Notes under the pieces: model-generated
The model's database searches: none
What the model was told of the DNA's origin: nothing
What the model saw: the letters and a program-made list of their open reading frames with translations, nothing else
DNA from: JANMJD01 sp963847945
GTDB lineage: Bacteria; Actinomycetota; Acidimicrobiia; Acidimicrobiales; Ilumatobacteraceae
Length of the DNA stretch: 64,000 nt
NCBI GenBank assembly: GCA_963847945.1
Contig: CAWKBX010000009.1
Location: 1,054,001-1,118,000, forward strand
Direction: 5' to 3'
Program-made: the position numbers and the translations under genes
Shown here: in pieces, positions 1-9,213 of the stretch
Layout of the letters: the number at the start of each line of letters is the position of its first letter
Position numbering within the stretch: the stretch's first letter is position 1

Positions 1-138
1 CATGCCCATATCCTCGTCCCTCTACACGTGTGCGCGCGGCGCATCTGCAGATTGGACGTTCGCTGGTCGCTCCCAGGTTCCCCGTGACGCAGAATTTTGA
101 CCCGCAGCACGTCGCGTGGTGCCGGCCGCGAGGCGGGG

Positions 139-1281
139 TCAGGCCATGTTGGGGCGGATGAGGAACTTCTGGCCGGTGGCCTGCAATGCGTACGTCTGCA
201 TCGCCGCCAGGTCAAGGGTGCCGGCGAGCGAGACCTGGTCGGTGTAGTGACTGGCGAAGGTCGTGGTCAGTTCGTCGACGACGCGTTGACGCAACCGAGC
301 GACGCCCTCGGCGCCGAGCTTCTGCAGGAACGGGGTCAACAGCCAACCGCCGACACCCCATGTCATGCCGAATGTCCGATTGATCTCGGTTGGTCCGCGA
401 TCAAGGCCGCCATAGATGTACACCTGCTTGTGGACCGTCGAGCCGTAGCGGGAGTACTCGGTGGCGGTCGCGCTCGCCGCGGCCTCCATCGCGGCAAGGA
501 TCTGGGCGGCGAGTCGCCCACCACCGATCGCATCGAACGCCAGCGTCGCCCCGGTCTCGATCAGCGCGGCCGTCAGGTCATCCATGAACGTCGTCGACGA
601 CGAGTCGACCACATGGATCGCGCCGATGCCGCGCAGCAGGGCGGCCTGCTCGGGCTTGCGAACGATGTTGACTACCGCCACGCCGTCGTTCAGGCAGATG
701 CGGTTGAGCATCTGGCCAAGATTCGACGCCGCCGCAGTGTGGACAAGCGCGGTGTGGCCTTCCATCCGCATCGTCTCGACCATGCTGAGGGCGGTGAGCG
801 GATTGACGAACCACGACGCGCCGTCGGCCGGGTCGGTACCGTCGGGGAGAGCCAGGCATGCGCCCGCGGCCAGGCAGCGGTACTCGGCATAGGTCGCGCC
901 GCCGATGATCGAAACGGTTCGGCCGATCAACGCTTGGGCCTCGTCGGATGAACCGGCGTCGACGACCACGCCAGCGCCCTCGTTGCCGACCGGCATCGAC
1001 TCTCCGAGTCGGCCACTCAGTCCCAGCAGCATCTGGGGTGGGATGGTCGCGGTGATGACGGGATGATCGGCCGAGCCCGAAGCAACGGCAGTCGTCAAGT
1101 CGGCTCCGCCGAGCAGAAGCCCCAGGTCGGACGGATTGATCGGCGCCGCCTCGACCCTCACCAACACTTCATGCGGTCGCGGCGTGGGCATCTCGACATC
1201 GGCCAGCGACAACTGCAACGTGCCGTCGGTAGATACCAGGGAACGAAGCTGGCGCATGGTCGTGGGGATCGTGGTCGGCAT
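139..1281 (-). CDS. Zinc-independent MDR-family oxidoreductase (quinone reductase-like)
   Basis: About 380 residues with the medium-chain dehydrogenase/reductase layout: a GroES-like N-terminal half (residues 1-150, including the VRVEAAPINPSDLGLL stretch typical of quinone reductases) and a Rossmann half (about 160-300). The structural-zinc cysteine cluster of true alcohol dehydrogenases is absent, so an NAD(P)H-dependent reduction of a quinone or enone in the cytoplasm is likely; the substrate cannot be told. I chose the ATG at 1281 because GGAG lies about 7 nt upstream; a TTG 12 nt further upstream is possible. It is divergent from the acylase gene at 1515, with about 230 bp between them in which I see no other gene. 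Confidence 0.8.
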   Translation of the reverse strand: MPTTIPTTMRQLRSLVSTDGTLQLSLADVEMPTPRPHEVLVRVEAAPINPSDLGLLLGGADLTTAVASGSADHPVITATIPPQMLLGLSGRLGESMPVGNEGAGVVVDAGSSDEAQALIGRTVSIIGGATYAEYRCLAAGACLALPDGTDPADGASWFVNPLTALSMVETMRMEGHTALVHTAAASNLGQMLNRICLNDGVAVVNIVRKPEQAALLRGIGAIHVVDSSSTTFMDDLTAALIETGATLAFDAIGGGRLAAQILAAMEAAASATATEYSRYGSTVHKQVYIYGGLDRGPTEINRTFGMTWGVGGWLLTPFLQKLGAEGVARLRQRVVDELTTTFASHYTDQVSLAGTLDLAAMQTYALQATGQKFLIRPNMA

Positions 1282-1514
1282 TGGTTTCTCCAAGGTTGGG
1301 CGGCGCGAGTCACCATTCGACCAGATGACCGAGAGGAACGAACCATGGACCGTCGAGATCTCGGTCGCTCAGGCAACGACGGTCGGCGCGAGTGACCTCG
1401 GTGCGACTTCCAAGCCCAGCACGGTGTCGCCAGCCCATGTCGATCACGGTGAGTGATAGGGCATAACGTTGCGTGTCGTCGGGTTCTCGGCCCGATCCGC
1501 ACGATCGGAGTTGT

Positions 1515-4049
1515 ATGCACATAACTGAACGGCGTTGGGCTCCGGTCGTTGTGGCGTTGGCGCTCGTCGCGGCATGCAGCAACGGTGATGATGCGTCCCC
1601 GGAGTCGACCGTGGCGGTGGCGTCAACGTCGTCGGGAGCCTCGCCAACGACGGTGACGGCCATCGTCGAGTCGACTGCTGCCGATGGGCCGACGACGCCG
1701 ACTGAACCGACCGGATATCGCGCCGAGATTCGTCGGACGTCCCACGGTGTCGCCCATATTGTCGCCGACGACCTGGCCGGCGCCGGATTTGGGCAGGGCT
1801 ATGCCTACGCGCAGGACCGGGCCTGCACCCTGATCGACCAGATCATCAAGGTCCGTGGCGAGCGTTCGAAGTGGCTCGGGGCCGGTCCGGCCGGGACGGA
1901 GAGTCAGGAGTACATCGACAGCGACTTCACCTATCGCCACCTGGGTCTGCACGACAATGCCGACGCCCGCTGGGCCGATCAGCCGGCCGAGCTGCGCGAG
2001 ATGGTCGCCGGGTACGTCGCCGGTTTCAATCAGGAACTCGCCGACGAGGGTCCGCATGGCTGGTGTGCGGGCGAACCGTGGGTGCAGCCGATCACCACCA
2101 CCGACGTCTACGCCTACATCGGCGACGTGCTGCTCTATGCCAGCGCCGGCAATCTGATCGAGCCGATCGCGACCGCCGTCCCGCCCCAGCCCCCGGCCAC
2201 CGGGTCGGAACCGGGGACTACCGAGTCAGCCGCCGGGCTCGCCCCGCTCGTCGTCGATCCGTCGCGGCTGGCCAGCAACGGGTGGGCGATCGGCAAGGAC
2301 CGATCCGACTCGGGGGGTGGCCTGCTCGTCGCCAATCCGCACTTCCCGTGGGAGGGCGACCGGCGGTTCTGGGAGCTGCACATCACGGTTCCCGGCGATC
2401 TCGATGTCTACGGCGTCGCCCTCGGCGGACTTCCGGGGGTGCAGATCGGCTTCAACCGCGACATCGCCTGGACCCACACGGTGTCCGACGGTCGTCGATT
2501 CACGCTCTACGAACTGCAACTCGTTGCCGGCAAACCGACCACCTACAGGTACGGCGACGAGGAACGCGAAATGACGGCCACCGACTACACCGTCGAGGTG
2601 TTGCAAGCCGACGGGACGACGAAGGCCGAGACCCGCAGTTTGTACAACAGCCACTACGGCCCGATGCTCAACCTGCCCTTCGGGTGGAACGGTGAGAAGG
2701 CATACACGATGCGCGACGGCAACATCGTCGTGACCCGGGCGTTACAGCAGTTCCTGGCGATGGATCGGGCGACCGGCATGGACGAGTTCCAGGCCGCCCA
2801 CGAGACCCACACCGGCATACCGTGGGTGAACACGATCGCGGTGTCGGCCGACGGCCGGGCGTGGTACGCCGATACCGCCATCACGCCGTACCTCTCCGCT
2901 GCCACCAACGCCGCGTGGCGGGCATCGGTCGCTGCGGGAGGCACGGCGAAGTTGGTCGACGACAACGGGGCGACGATGCTCGACGGGTCCGACCCGGCCA
3001 ACGAGTGGGTCGTCGACCCCGAGGCTCCCGCCCCGGGGCTGCTGCCGTACCGGCTGATGCCCAAACTGGAACGAAGCGACTACGTGTTCAACGCCAACGA
3101 TTCGCATTGGTTGGCCAATCCCGACGAGTTGCTGACCGGGTTCCCGCCGATGACCGGTGCTGAAGGAACCGTGCAGTCGGCCCGCACCCGGATGAATGCC
3201 GCGATGCTCGGCGAGGTCGGCGCAGGCGGGCCGGACGGCAAGTTCTCCCTGGTTGAAGCGCAGGAATCGATTCTGTCGAACCGGGCGCTGACGGCTGAAG
3301 TATTGGTCGAGGCGTTGGTCGCCGACTGCGCCGGGTCGGGCCCGATTGATGTCGACGGTTCATCGGTCGATATCGCCCCGGCGTGTGCGGCGTTGACCGG
3401 ATGGGATGGTCGTTTCAACACCGATTCAGTGGGCGCGATCGTGTGGCGCGAGTTCCTCGCGCGCTTCGACCGCGACGCGCAGGCGGGCGTCAGCAAGGGC
3501 CTGTACGAGGTGCCCTTCGACCCGGCCCTCCCGGCGTCCACGCCGAACACACCGACGTCGGATCGCTCGGCGTGGCTGCCCAACCTGGCCAAGGCCGTAC
3601 AGCTGTTGAACACCGCGGGCATTCCCGTCGACGCGCCGCTGGGCGACTTCCAGTTCGACGGTCGCGCTGGCCGAGGCCCGGGGCTGGGCGGCGGTTGGGG
3701 CGAGGAAGGGCTCGCCAACGTCATCGGTTGCTGCGCCCGCGGCGGCTCCTCGGCGGCTCCCGATGCATTGAACCCGACCTTCAGCGATGACGGTGCCTTC
3801 GCGACGACGCCCCTCGGCTACCCGGTGACCGAGGGCACGAGCTTCCTGATGGCCGTGCAATTCACCGCCGACGGACCGCAGGCCGGAGCGTTTCTCACCT
3901 ATGGCCAGCCCGACGACCCCGACGACCCGCAGTTTCGGTCGCAGACGGAGCTCTTCGGCAAGAAAGCCTGGCGGACGGTCGTGTTCGAGGAAGCGGACAT
4001 CAAAGCCGACGCCGAGTTCAGCTCGACGATCGTGACCGGGACCCGCTGA
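1515..4049 (+). CDS. Penicillin acylase-family lipoprotein (N-terminal nucleophile amidohydrolase)
   Basis: Residues 1-20 form a lipoprotein signal with lipobox LVAAC, so the protein is probably anchored outside the membrane. The rest (844 aa in all) matches the penicillin/AHL acylase family: RTSHGVAHI near the N terminus, then the self-cleavage point in ASNGWAIGK, where Ser254 would become the N-terminal nucleophile of the beta chain, followed by LLVANPHFPW. Family members hydrolyse amide bonds of acyl-homoserine lactones, beta-lactams or lipopeptides; the substrate here is unknown. The ATG at 1515 follows CGGAG and gives a clean signal peptide; an in-frame start 42 nt upstream would spoil it. 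Length is usual for the family. Confidence 0.9.
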   Translation: MHITERRWAPVVVALALVAACSNGDDASPESTVAVASTSSGASPTTVTAIVESTAADGPTTPTEPTGYRAEIRRTSHGVAHIVADDLAGAGFGQGYAYAQDRACTLIDQIIKVRGERSKWLGAGPAGTESQEYIDSDFTYRHLGLHDNADARWADQPAELREMVAGYVAGFNQELADEGPHGWCAGEPWVQPITTTDVYAYIGDVLLYASAGNLIEPIATAVPPQPPATGSEPGTTESAAGLAPLVVDPSRLASNGWAIGKDRSDSGGGLLVANPHFPWEGDRRFWELHITVPGDLDVYGVALGGLPGVQIGFNRDIAWTHTVSDGRRFTLYELQLVAGKPTTYRYGDEEREMTATDYTVEVLQADGTTKAETRSLYNSHYGPMLNLPFGWNGEKAYTMRDGNIVVTRALQQFLAMDRATGMDEFQAAHETHTGIPWVNTIAVSADGRAWYADTAITPYLSAATNAAWRASVAAGGTAKLVDDNGATMLDGSDPANEWVVDPEAPAPGLLPYRLMPKLERSDYVFNANDSHWLANPDELLTGFPPMTGAEGTVQSARTRMNAAMLGEVGAGGPDGKFSLVEAQESILSNRALTAEVLVEALVADCAGSGPIDVDGSSVDIAPACAALTGWDGRFNTDSVGAIVWREFLARFDRDAQAGVSKGLYEVPFDPALPASTPNTPTSDRSAWLPNLAKAVQLLNTAGIPVDAPLGDFQFDGRAGRGPGLGGGWGEEGLANVIGCCARGGSSAAPDALNPTFSDDGAFATTPLGYPVTEGTSFLMAVQFTADGPQAGAFLTYGQPDDPDDPQFRSQTELFGKKAWRTVVFEEADIKADAEFSSTIVTGTR

Positions 4050-4053
4050 GGTT

Positions 4054-4080
4054 CGGCCCGGCCCGGCCCGGCCCGGCCCG
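4054..4080. repeat. (CGGCC)5 short tandem repeat between convergent genes
   Basis: Five uninterrupted copies of CGGCC plus CG follow the acylase stop codon directly, in the 59 bp between it and the recQ stop. It may be a slippage-prone microsatellite or a remnant terminator; no hairpin with a T tract is visible. Confidence 0.8.
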
Positions 4081-4108
4081 CCGGCGGCGGAGCTTCAGCT
4101 GTCGTGGT

Positions 4109-6190
4109 TCAGCTCCCGATCACGAGCGGCAATACGGTGGCCACCCCGGCACGACGCAGGTGCCGAGCGACGGTGGTCAGGGTCCAGCGCGAACTGACCG
4201 TGTCGTCGATGAGGAGCACCGGTCGGGTGTCGGGCACGGACGCGACGGCGAACGCACCGAGGACATTGCGGACCTGTTGGGCGCTGTTGTGGGCGTCCGC
4301 CTGCGGCGTCTTGTCGCCCGTCGGCTCGACGACCGCGTGACACGACAGCCCGGTCTGCTCGGCCAACCGCCGGGCGAAATCGCCGACCGGGTCGCCCGGC
4401 CGGCGGGACGGCACGTAGGTGATCCACATCGGCTGGGGCAGTGGATTCCAGCGGGTGAGCGTCAACGCCGCGTGCTCGACCAACTCATCGCTGAAGGCCC
4501 CGGCGGCCAGATCGGCGCGCAGCAACGACCCGAGTTCGCCGTCGCCCAGGCGACAGACGGCGCGGCCGGGCTCCATCACCTCGGCCCCGCTGATCCGTCC
4601 GCGCACTGAGCTGAGCCCGCTCGGCCATTGCGTGCGAGGCTCGATCGTCGCCGGCTGAGTGCGCAGGAACTTGCGGGCCGCGGTGACGAGCGCGGGGTCG
4701 ACGGTGGTGGAAAGTCGTTCGCCGCGACAGCGGTCGCAGATGCCGCAGTCGTCGGTCGACGGGTCGTCGAGCAGGGACCGGATGACTCGCATACGACACT
4801 GATCGGTCGTTGCGTACTCATCCATCTGGGCCTGTTCGGCTCGGCGTAGCCCGGTGATCTGGTCGTAACGCTCGTGAGGATACGTCCATCGCTGCGCTGT
4901 CAGGTAGTACCCGCCGCGATCAGATCGAGCCACCGCACCGTCGACTTCCAGTTGCTTCAGCATTAGGCCCAGTCGGCCACGCGACAGGTTCACCCCGGTC
5001 TCGATTTTCGGGATGCCCGGCGGGTCGGGCTGGTTGCCGAGGAAGTCGAGCACCCGCTCCACCACGTGCTGTTCGGGGAAGGCGGCGTCGATGAAGTAGT
5101 TCTGAATGCCGGCGTCTTCCTTGCCGCGCAGCAATACGCCGAACGACTCGTCGAGGGCACGACCGGCGCGGCCGACCTGCTGGTAGTAGGCGACCGGGGT
5201 GCCCGGAGCCTGATAGTGGACCACGAATCCGAGGTCGGGCTTGTCGAACCCCATGCCCAATGCCGAGGTGGCGATCAATGCCTTCACCTCGTTGCCCAGC
5301 AGCCGATCTTCTGCGGCGATGCGCCACTCGTTGGAGTCGTCACCCGAGTACGCCAGCACGTTGATGCCATGTTCGTTGAGGAAGTCGGCCACCACCCGGG
5401 TGTCGGCAATCGTCAGGCAATAGACGATCCCGGTTCCGGGCAACTTGGGCAAGTGCTCGACCAACCAGGCCAGCCGTGTCGCCGCGGAGGGGATATCGAG
5501 CACGGCGAGATGCAACCCCGGCCGATCGAGCGGGCCGCGTTGGGTGACAAGCGTCGCGCCCAGTTGCGCGCTGACGTCGGCGACGACGCGATCATTGGCC
5601 GTCGCGGTGCAACCGAGCACCGGGACCTCGTGTGGCAGCCGGTCGACGAAGGTGCGGAGTCGGCGGTAGTCGGGCCGAAAATCGTGACCCCAGTCGGAGA
5701 TGCAGTGGACCTCGTCGATCACCAGCAGCCCGGGGTTCTCCATCAACATTGGCAGCCAACCGGAGACGAACTTCTGGTTTGCCAGGCGTTCGGGGGCGAC
5801 GAGCAAGAGGTCGATTTCGTCGCGATCGAGCCGGTCACGCAGGCGATCGTGATCGTCGGGATTGGTCGAGTTGATCGCCTCGGCCCGCAAGCCGAGCCGC
5901 TGCGCCGCCTCAAGCTGGTTGCGCATCAACGCCAGCAACGGCGAAACAATGATCGTCGGCCCGAGCCCGGCGTCGCGCAACACCCGCGTCGACAGGAAGT
6001 AGACCGCGCTCTTGCCCCACCCCGTCCGCTGGACAAGCACGACCCGCTCGCGCCGCATCGCCAACGCCTCGACCGCTTCGCGTTGACCGTCGCGGAATGT
6101 CGCATCGGCCCGCCCCGTGAGCATGCGGAGCTGCGCGTCGATGTCGATGGTCATGGTGGTGATCATGTCGGTGATCCGCCCCACATCCAC
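4109..6190 (-). CDS. recQ: RecQ-family ATP-dependent DNA helicase with C-terminal phosphoribosyltransferase-like domain
   Basis: The protein has superfamily 2 helicase motifs in order: a Walker A variant TGWGKS (about residue 57), the DEVH box (about 160), a SAT-like CTATAND, and the QxxGRAGR-type QQVGRAGRA motif VI (about 340). A four-Cys zinc site (CRMRV, then CGICDRC) lies near residues 460-490, as in RecQ. The last 100 residues contain VLLIDDTVSSRWTL, a phosphoribosyltransferase-like DD-T motif seen fused to actinobacterial RecQ proteins. The expected role is 3'-5' unwinding of recombination or repair intermediates. Start codons at 6190, 6166 and 6154 are all possible; none has a strong ribosome binding site. 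Confidence 0.88.
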   Translation of the reverse strand: MDVGRITDMITTMTIDIDAQLRMLTGRADATFRDGQREAVEALAMRRERVVLVQRTGWGKSAVYFLSTRVLRDAGLGPTIIVSPLLALMRNQLEAAQRLGLRAEAINSTNPDDHDRLRDRLDRDEIDLLLVAPERLANQKFVSGWLPMLMENPGLLVIDEVHCISDWGHDFRPDYRRLRTFVDRLPHEVPVLGCTATANDRVVADVSAQLGATLVTQRGPLDRPGLHLAVLDIPSAATRLAWLVEHLPKLPGTGIVYCLTIADTRVVADFLNEHGINVLAYSGDDSNEWRIAAEDRLLGNEVKALIATSALGMGFDKPDLGFVVHYQAPGTPVAYYQQVGRAGRALDESFGVLLRGKEDAGIQNYFIDAAFPEQHVVERVLDFLGNQPDPPGIPKIETGVNLSRGRLGLMLKQLEVDGAVARSDRGGYYLTAQRWTYPHERYDQITGLRRAEQAQMDEYATTDQCRMRVIRSLLDDPSTDDCGICDRCRGERLSTTVDPALVTAARKFLRTQPATIEPRTQWPSGLSSVRGRISGAEVMEPGRAVCRLGDGELGSLLRADLAAGAFSDELVEHAALTLTRWNPLPQPMWITYVPSRRPGDPVGDFARRLAEQTGLSCHAVVEPTGDKTPQADAHNSAQQVRNVLGAFAVASVPDTRPVLLIDDTVSSRWTLTTVARHLRRAGVATVLPLVIGS

Positions 6191-6204
6191 AGGCCGATTG
6201 AAAT

Positions 6205-6673
6205 CACAGCGAGTCCCTCGGCTCGGAAATTTCGACGCTCTCGAGGCGTCGAAGGACTACGCCGGGGCTGCCGACTTTTACTATGGCGAGATGGAGATGC
6301 GTCGTATCGGTGCTCCGTGGCGGTCCGTAGAACGCCCACTTCTCCTCGGGTACAAGGTGCTTGCTGGCTATGGGCTTCGCGCTCACCGCGCCCTAACCAC
6401 CTATTCCCTGGTGGTGTTTGCGCTAGCGATCCTGTTGCGGTGCCAGACGCGCTTGTTCGTCGCCGACGCCTCGAAGGCTGCTGGGTCCGCCGGGCTGCAC
6501 TTCAACCGCTTCTGGGACTGTCTGGCAGTCAGCCTTCGATCAACTGTCAGCTTCCTGTCGCCCGTGACGGATGGGCTCACCGGCGGCGGCACAATACTGT
6601 TCATCCTGATGAAGGTCGCCGGACCAGTCCTCGTAGCAACGGCACTTTTCGGCCGGGCAACTACCGGTGGCTT
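6205..6673 (+). pseudogene. Fragment of a pentapeptide-type membrane protein (C-terminal region)
   Basis: An open frame here encodes KDYAGAADFYYGEMEMRR and then two or three hydrophobic segments (LTTYSLVVFALAILL; ILFILMKVAGPVLVATALF). This matches the C-terminal membrane part of pentapeptide-repeat/ion-channel-like actinobacterial proteins, where that cytosolic signature precedes the helices. The repeat-bearing N-terminal half is missing: homology starts abruptly next to the recQ start. The C terminus runs into the antitoxin gene without the usual basic tail. I read it as a remnant cut at both ends. Confidence 0.6.
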
Positions 6674-6939
6674 GGGATGCCGTAACGCTCGCGTGCAGCC
6701 TGCCCCGACGTGCCGATCAGGGAGCCGATCAACGCCCATGAGTAGCCCTCGGCCCGGGCGGATTCGACGGCAGCAACCATCTCGACCTCGACCTCGGCGC
6801 GCTTGGCGAATGCTGCACGCAGCGCACGAACTGGTGCTCCGTCGCGCTGGACGCCTACGGGGTCATCTTCGGATTCGGTCAGGTCGGCGAGTTCGTCGGC
6901 CCGGGCCATGATTTCAGCGATCGTTCTGGGCATGGTCAT
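6661..6939 (-). CDS. Putative antitoxin, downstream member of a TA-like pair
   Basis: A 92-aa acidic-then-basic protein beginning MTMPRTIAEIMARADELADL and ending in a helix-turn-helix-like segment (YSWALIGSLIGTSGQAARERYG, residues about 65-87). This resembles actinobacterial proteins that accompany small toxin-like partners; the DNA-binding-like C terminus suggests autoregulation. Its ATG shares its A with the TGA of the upstream gene (TGATG), so the two are translationally coupled. I trimmed a 47-codon upstream extension because this coupled start is more convincing. Function is inferred from gene order and family resemblance only. Confidence 0.6.
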   Translation of the reverse strand: MTMPRTIAEIMARADELADLTESEDDPVGVQRDGAPVRALRAAFAKRAEVEVEMVAAVESARAEGYSWALIGSLIGTSGQAARERYGIPSHR

Positions 6940-7163
6940 CACCTCGGTAGGTACTTGGTACGGCAGGGCATCGCGTGAAACACAATGACACCGTCGGTTG
7001 CTTGATATGCGCCGACTTCGAGCAGGGCACCCGATCGGGACGGGCCGACGTAAATCACACGCTCGTCGTCCACGTCCCAAATGCGCACTGCATTGTCGAT
7101 CGCATGGCTCATATCGTCCTCGTTCACACTGTGCCGTCGAGCACTTGACAACACGATCAGCAC
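6939..7163 (-). CDS. Putative toxin, upstream member of a TA-like pair
   Basis: 74 residues: an N-terminal SSARRHSVNEDDMSHAIDN, a RVIYVGPSRSGALLEVG strand pair and a terminal HAMPCRTKYLPR. It resembles small BrnT/DUF4258-like toxins whose signature is HAMPxRxKY near the C terminus. The start at 7163 keeps the whole N-terminal helix of the family. It overlaps the antitoxin start by one base. The toxin-first order is that of brnTA and higBA. Activity as a ribonuclease is a family-level guess. Confidence 0.6.
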   Translation of the reverse strand: MLIVLSSARRHSVNEDDMSHAIDNAVRIWDVDDERVIYVGPSRSGALLEVGAYQATDGVIVFHAMPCRTKYLPR

Positions 7164-7182
7164 GCCATGAAAGGCTACCTTG

Positions 7183-7458
7183 TCAAGCCCATGTCGACAA
7201 GGGGGTCAGCGGTCGACGGTCGCACGAACCTCGGCCATCGACATGCCAGTGCCAACCTGACCGGATTCGACACGCTGCGTTGCCTCGGCGTCGTCGGCCT
7301 GCCCAGAGGGGATCAGCCAACAGGTGGGCCGACACATCGACCTCGATCGACTTGAGTACGGCGGCAACCGTTGCGGGCCACCAGGTGCCACCCGTGAGCC
7401 GTCGCCACACCATCGGCACGAAGCACATCCATCCAAGAATGGTCTCGAGGAGGCGCAC
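7183..7458 (-). other. Unrecognised 91-codon open frame, possible remnant
   Basis: This frame, between the TA-like pair and the helicase remnant, encodes LETILGWMCFVPMVWRRLTG and a VLKSIEVDVSAHLLADP stretch, which look protein-like rather than random. No start with a ribosome binding site and no family could be assigned. It may be the tail of another decayed gene of this patch, or noise. Confidence 0.25.
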
Positions 7459-7488
7459 CGGCGCGTCAAGGACAAACGCCGTGTCGAC

Positions 7489-9015
7489 TCACGCCACCGC
7501 TGCGGCGAACGCTTGGTACGGATCGCCGGAGAGCGGCTGCTCCAACTCCCAGGTGACGGCCATCGGCCGCTCGCCCACGTGGCCGCGCCCGAACCCAGCC
7601 CGAATGCGGCAAGGATCTCGATCCGGGTGTACCTCGCGTGGATCTGCAGAGGGCTGTCAGGGTGCGTGGCCAGCGGCGTGTGTAGATGGTCGATGCGGCC
7701 ATCGAGCAAGCCGAACAGCTCCGACAGTTCGCTGCGGACTTGCGGGTGGCCCCACAACAGTTCGGCAGCTTGTTGAACGCTGGTGTCGCGACCCAACAAA
7801 CGATCGGCAACGGCGGCGAGGAGCATGTGCACCAGACGTCGCTCTCGTTCCGGAAGCCGTGACATCTCGGGGGCTATCGGCGATGCGAGGTGGCGCCGGT
7901 ATGTGTCGATGCGCTCCCGATCGTCGATGTGCAGGAGGCGTCCGATGGCTCGGCGCATCACCGCTTCGTCCGGGCCGGGTGCGAGCACGTCAGCGCCGGC
8001 GGCCTCTCGAAGATCCGACCAACTCTTGTTGCCGTCGTAGACGTCGTCGAGGTCGAGCCCGGATTCGATCAGGAACTCGGCGAGTCCGAGGTCGGGCCGC
8101 TCTCGCCGAAGCGAACGAAGCTCATTAACCTTCGCCGGCCAGCGAGTGGGGATCGCATCACGCAGGCTTCGCAGGACGACCTCTGAGGCCTTGGCGTCGA
8201 GGTGCATGTGACAGCCGGCCGGGAGGAAGGGGAACTGCAGGTGGACTTCCCGCTCGACGTCTCGGCGCGAACCACCGAGCAGGGCTTGGTAGCGGCGGTC
8301 GAAGCGGAACTCCTTGCGGTGCGTGCCCACGAAGTCGAGGACAGTGCAGCTGACGCAGAACCCGAGGGCCCGCATCGAGGACGGATCCGCGTGGTCGGCG
8401 ACTTCCTTCACCACCAGCCGAGCCCACGCGTCGGAACTCGTGTACGCGTTGCTCAGTGCGTCGACGTCGTCGCCGCGTCCGCGGCGCCATGGGATGTCGC
8501 GCAGGTCGAGTCCGTCGTGAATCCCGAAGTACAGGAAGGGCGACAGGTGCTGCTGATCGATGGCCTCCCAGAGTCGCAGTTCGGCGGCGATGCGATCGTC
8601 GAACCATTGGAGGATCGGTAGGCCGTCGCTGCGCTCCGGTGTGGCGGTCAGACCGAGCAGTTCGACGGGCTGGAGGTGATCGAGGATGCGGCGGTATGAC
8701 GTTGCGGCGGCGTGGTGGAACTCATCGACGATCACGACATCAAAGTGATCCGGGGGCAGCGCATCGAGATCACCGGCATGGAGGCTTTGTATCGATGCGA
8801 AGACGTGGTCGAACCTTGTCGGTCGTGCACCGCCTACCCACTTCTCTCCGAACGACGCGTCGCGCAGTGCGTACCGGAATGTGGCGAGGCTCTGATCGAG
8901 GATCTCTTCGCGGTGGGCGATGAACAGCAGTCGAGATCGGCCGAGTCGCCCAGCGAGCGTGGCGTAGTCGAGCGCCGCCATGACGCCGGTGGACGTCCAC
9001 GCAACGAAAGACCTG
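7489..9015 (-). pseudogene. Decayed DEAD/DEAH helicase with DUF3427-type C terminus
   Basis: Large pieces of a PLD-nuclease/helicase/DUF3427 protein remain: LLFIAHREEILDQS, the DEFHH box and GLTATPERSDG in one frame from 8981, later VLDFVGTHRKEFRFDRRYQ. Three losses are visible. First, the N terminus and Walker A are gone (only TSTGVMAALDYA remains before the core). Second, ALGFCVS joins VLDFVGTH directly, which deletes helicase motifs V and VI but keeps the frame. Third, EILAAFGLG jumps, with a frame change, to the last 30 residues (GERPMAVTWELEQPL) ending at 7489. Such a protein could not be an active helicase. It may derive from a defence or mobile element. Confidence 0.75.
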
Positions 9016-9072
9016 CTCAGAGCACCTAGGTTTCTACGTCCGTGGACTTCAGCGGACGTCCAGAACGTCCTT

Positions 9073-9159
9073 GGCGGAACGGGAGGGATTTGAACCCCCG
9101 GGGCTTTGACACCCTTCCGCTTTCAAGGCGGATGCATTTGGCCGCTCTGCCACCGTTCC
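9073..9159 (-). tRNA. tRNA-Ser (anticodon UGA)
   Basis: Read on the minus strand, a 7-bp acceptor stem (GGAACGG with CCGTTCC), a D arm, an anticodon stem TCCGC/GCGGA with loop CTTGAAA (anticodon TGA), a long class II variable arm and a TTCAAAT T-loop can be drawn. The long variable arm and the anticodon both indicate serine. It borders the decayed patch at 6.2-9.0 kb, as an integration-site tRNA often does. Confidence 0.93.
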
Positions 9160-9213
9160 GCTCAACAGGTTAGCGGTCGGGCAGGCCTCAGCGAAGGGTG
9201 ATACCGGACTGGC

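Noticed and set aside
5066..6685. 539-codon open frame on the plus strand
   Set aside because: Antisense to recQ, with shadow-like composition. Only the part after about 6205 in another frame has homology, and that is listed as a remnant.
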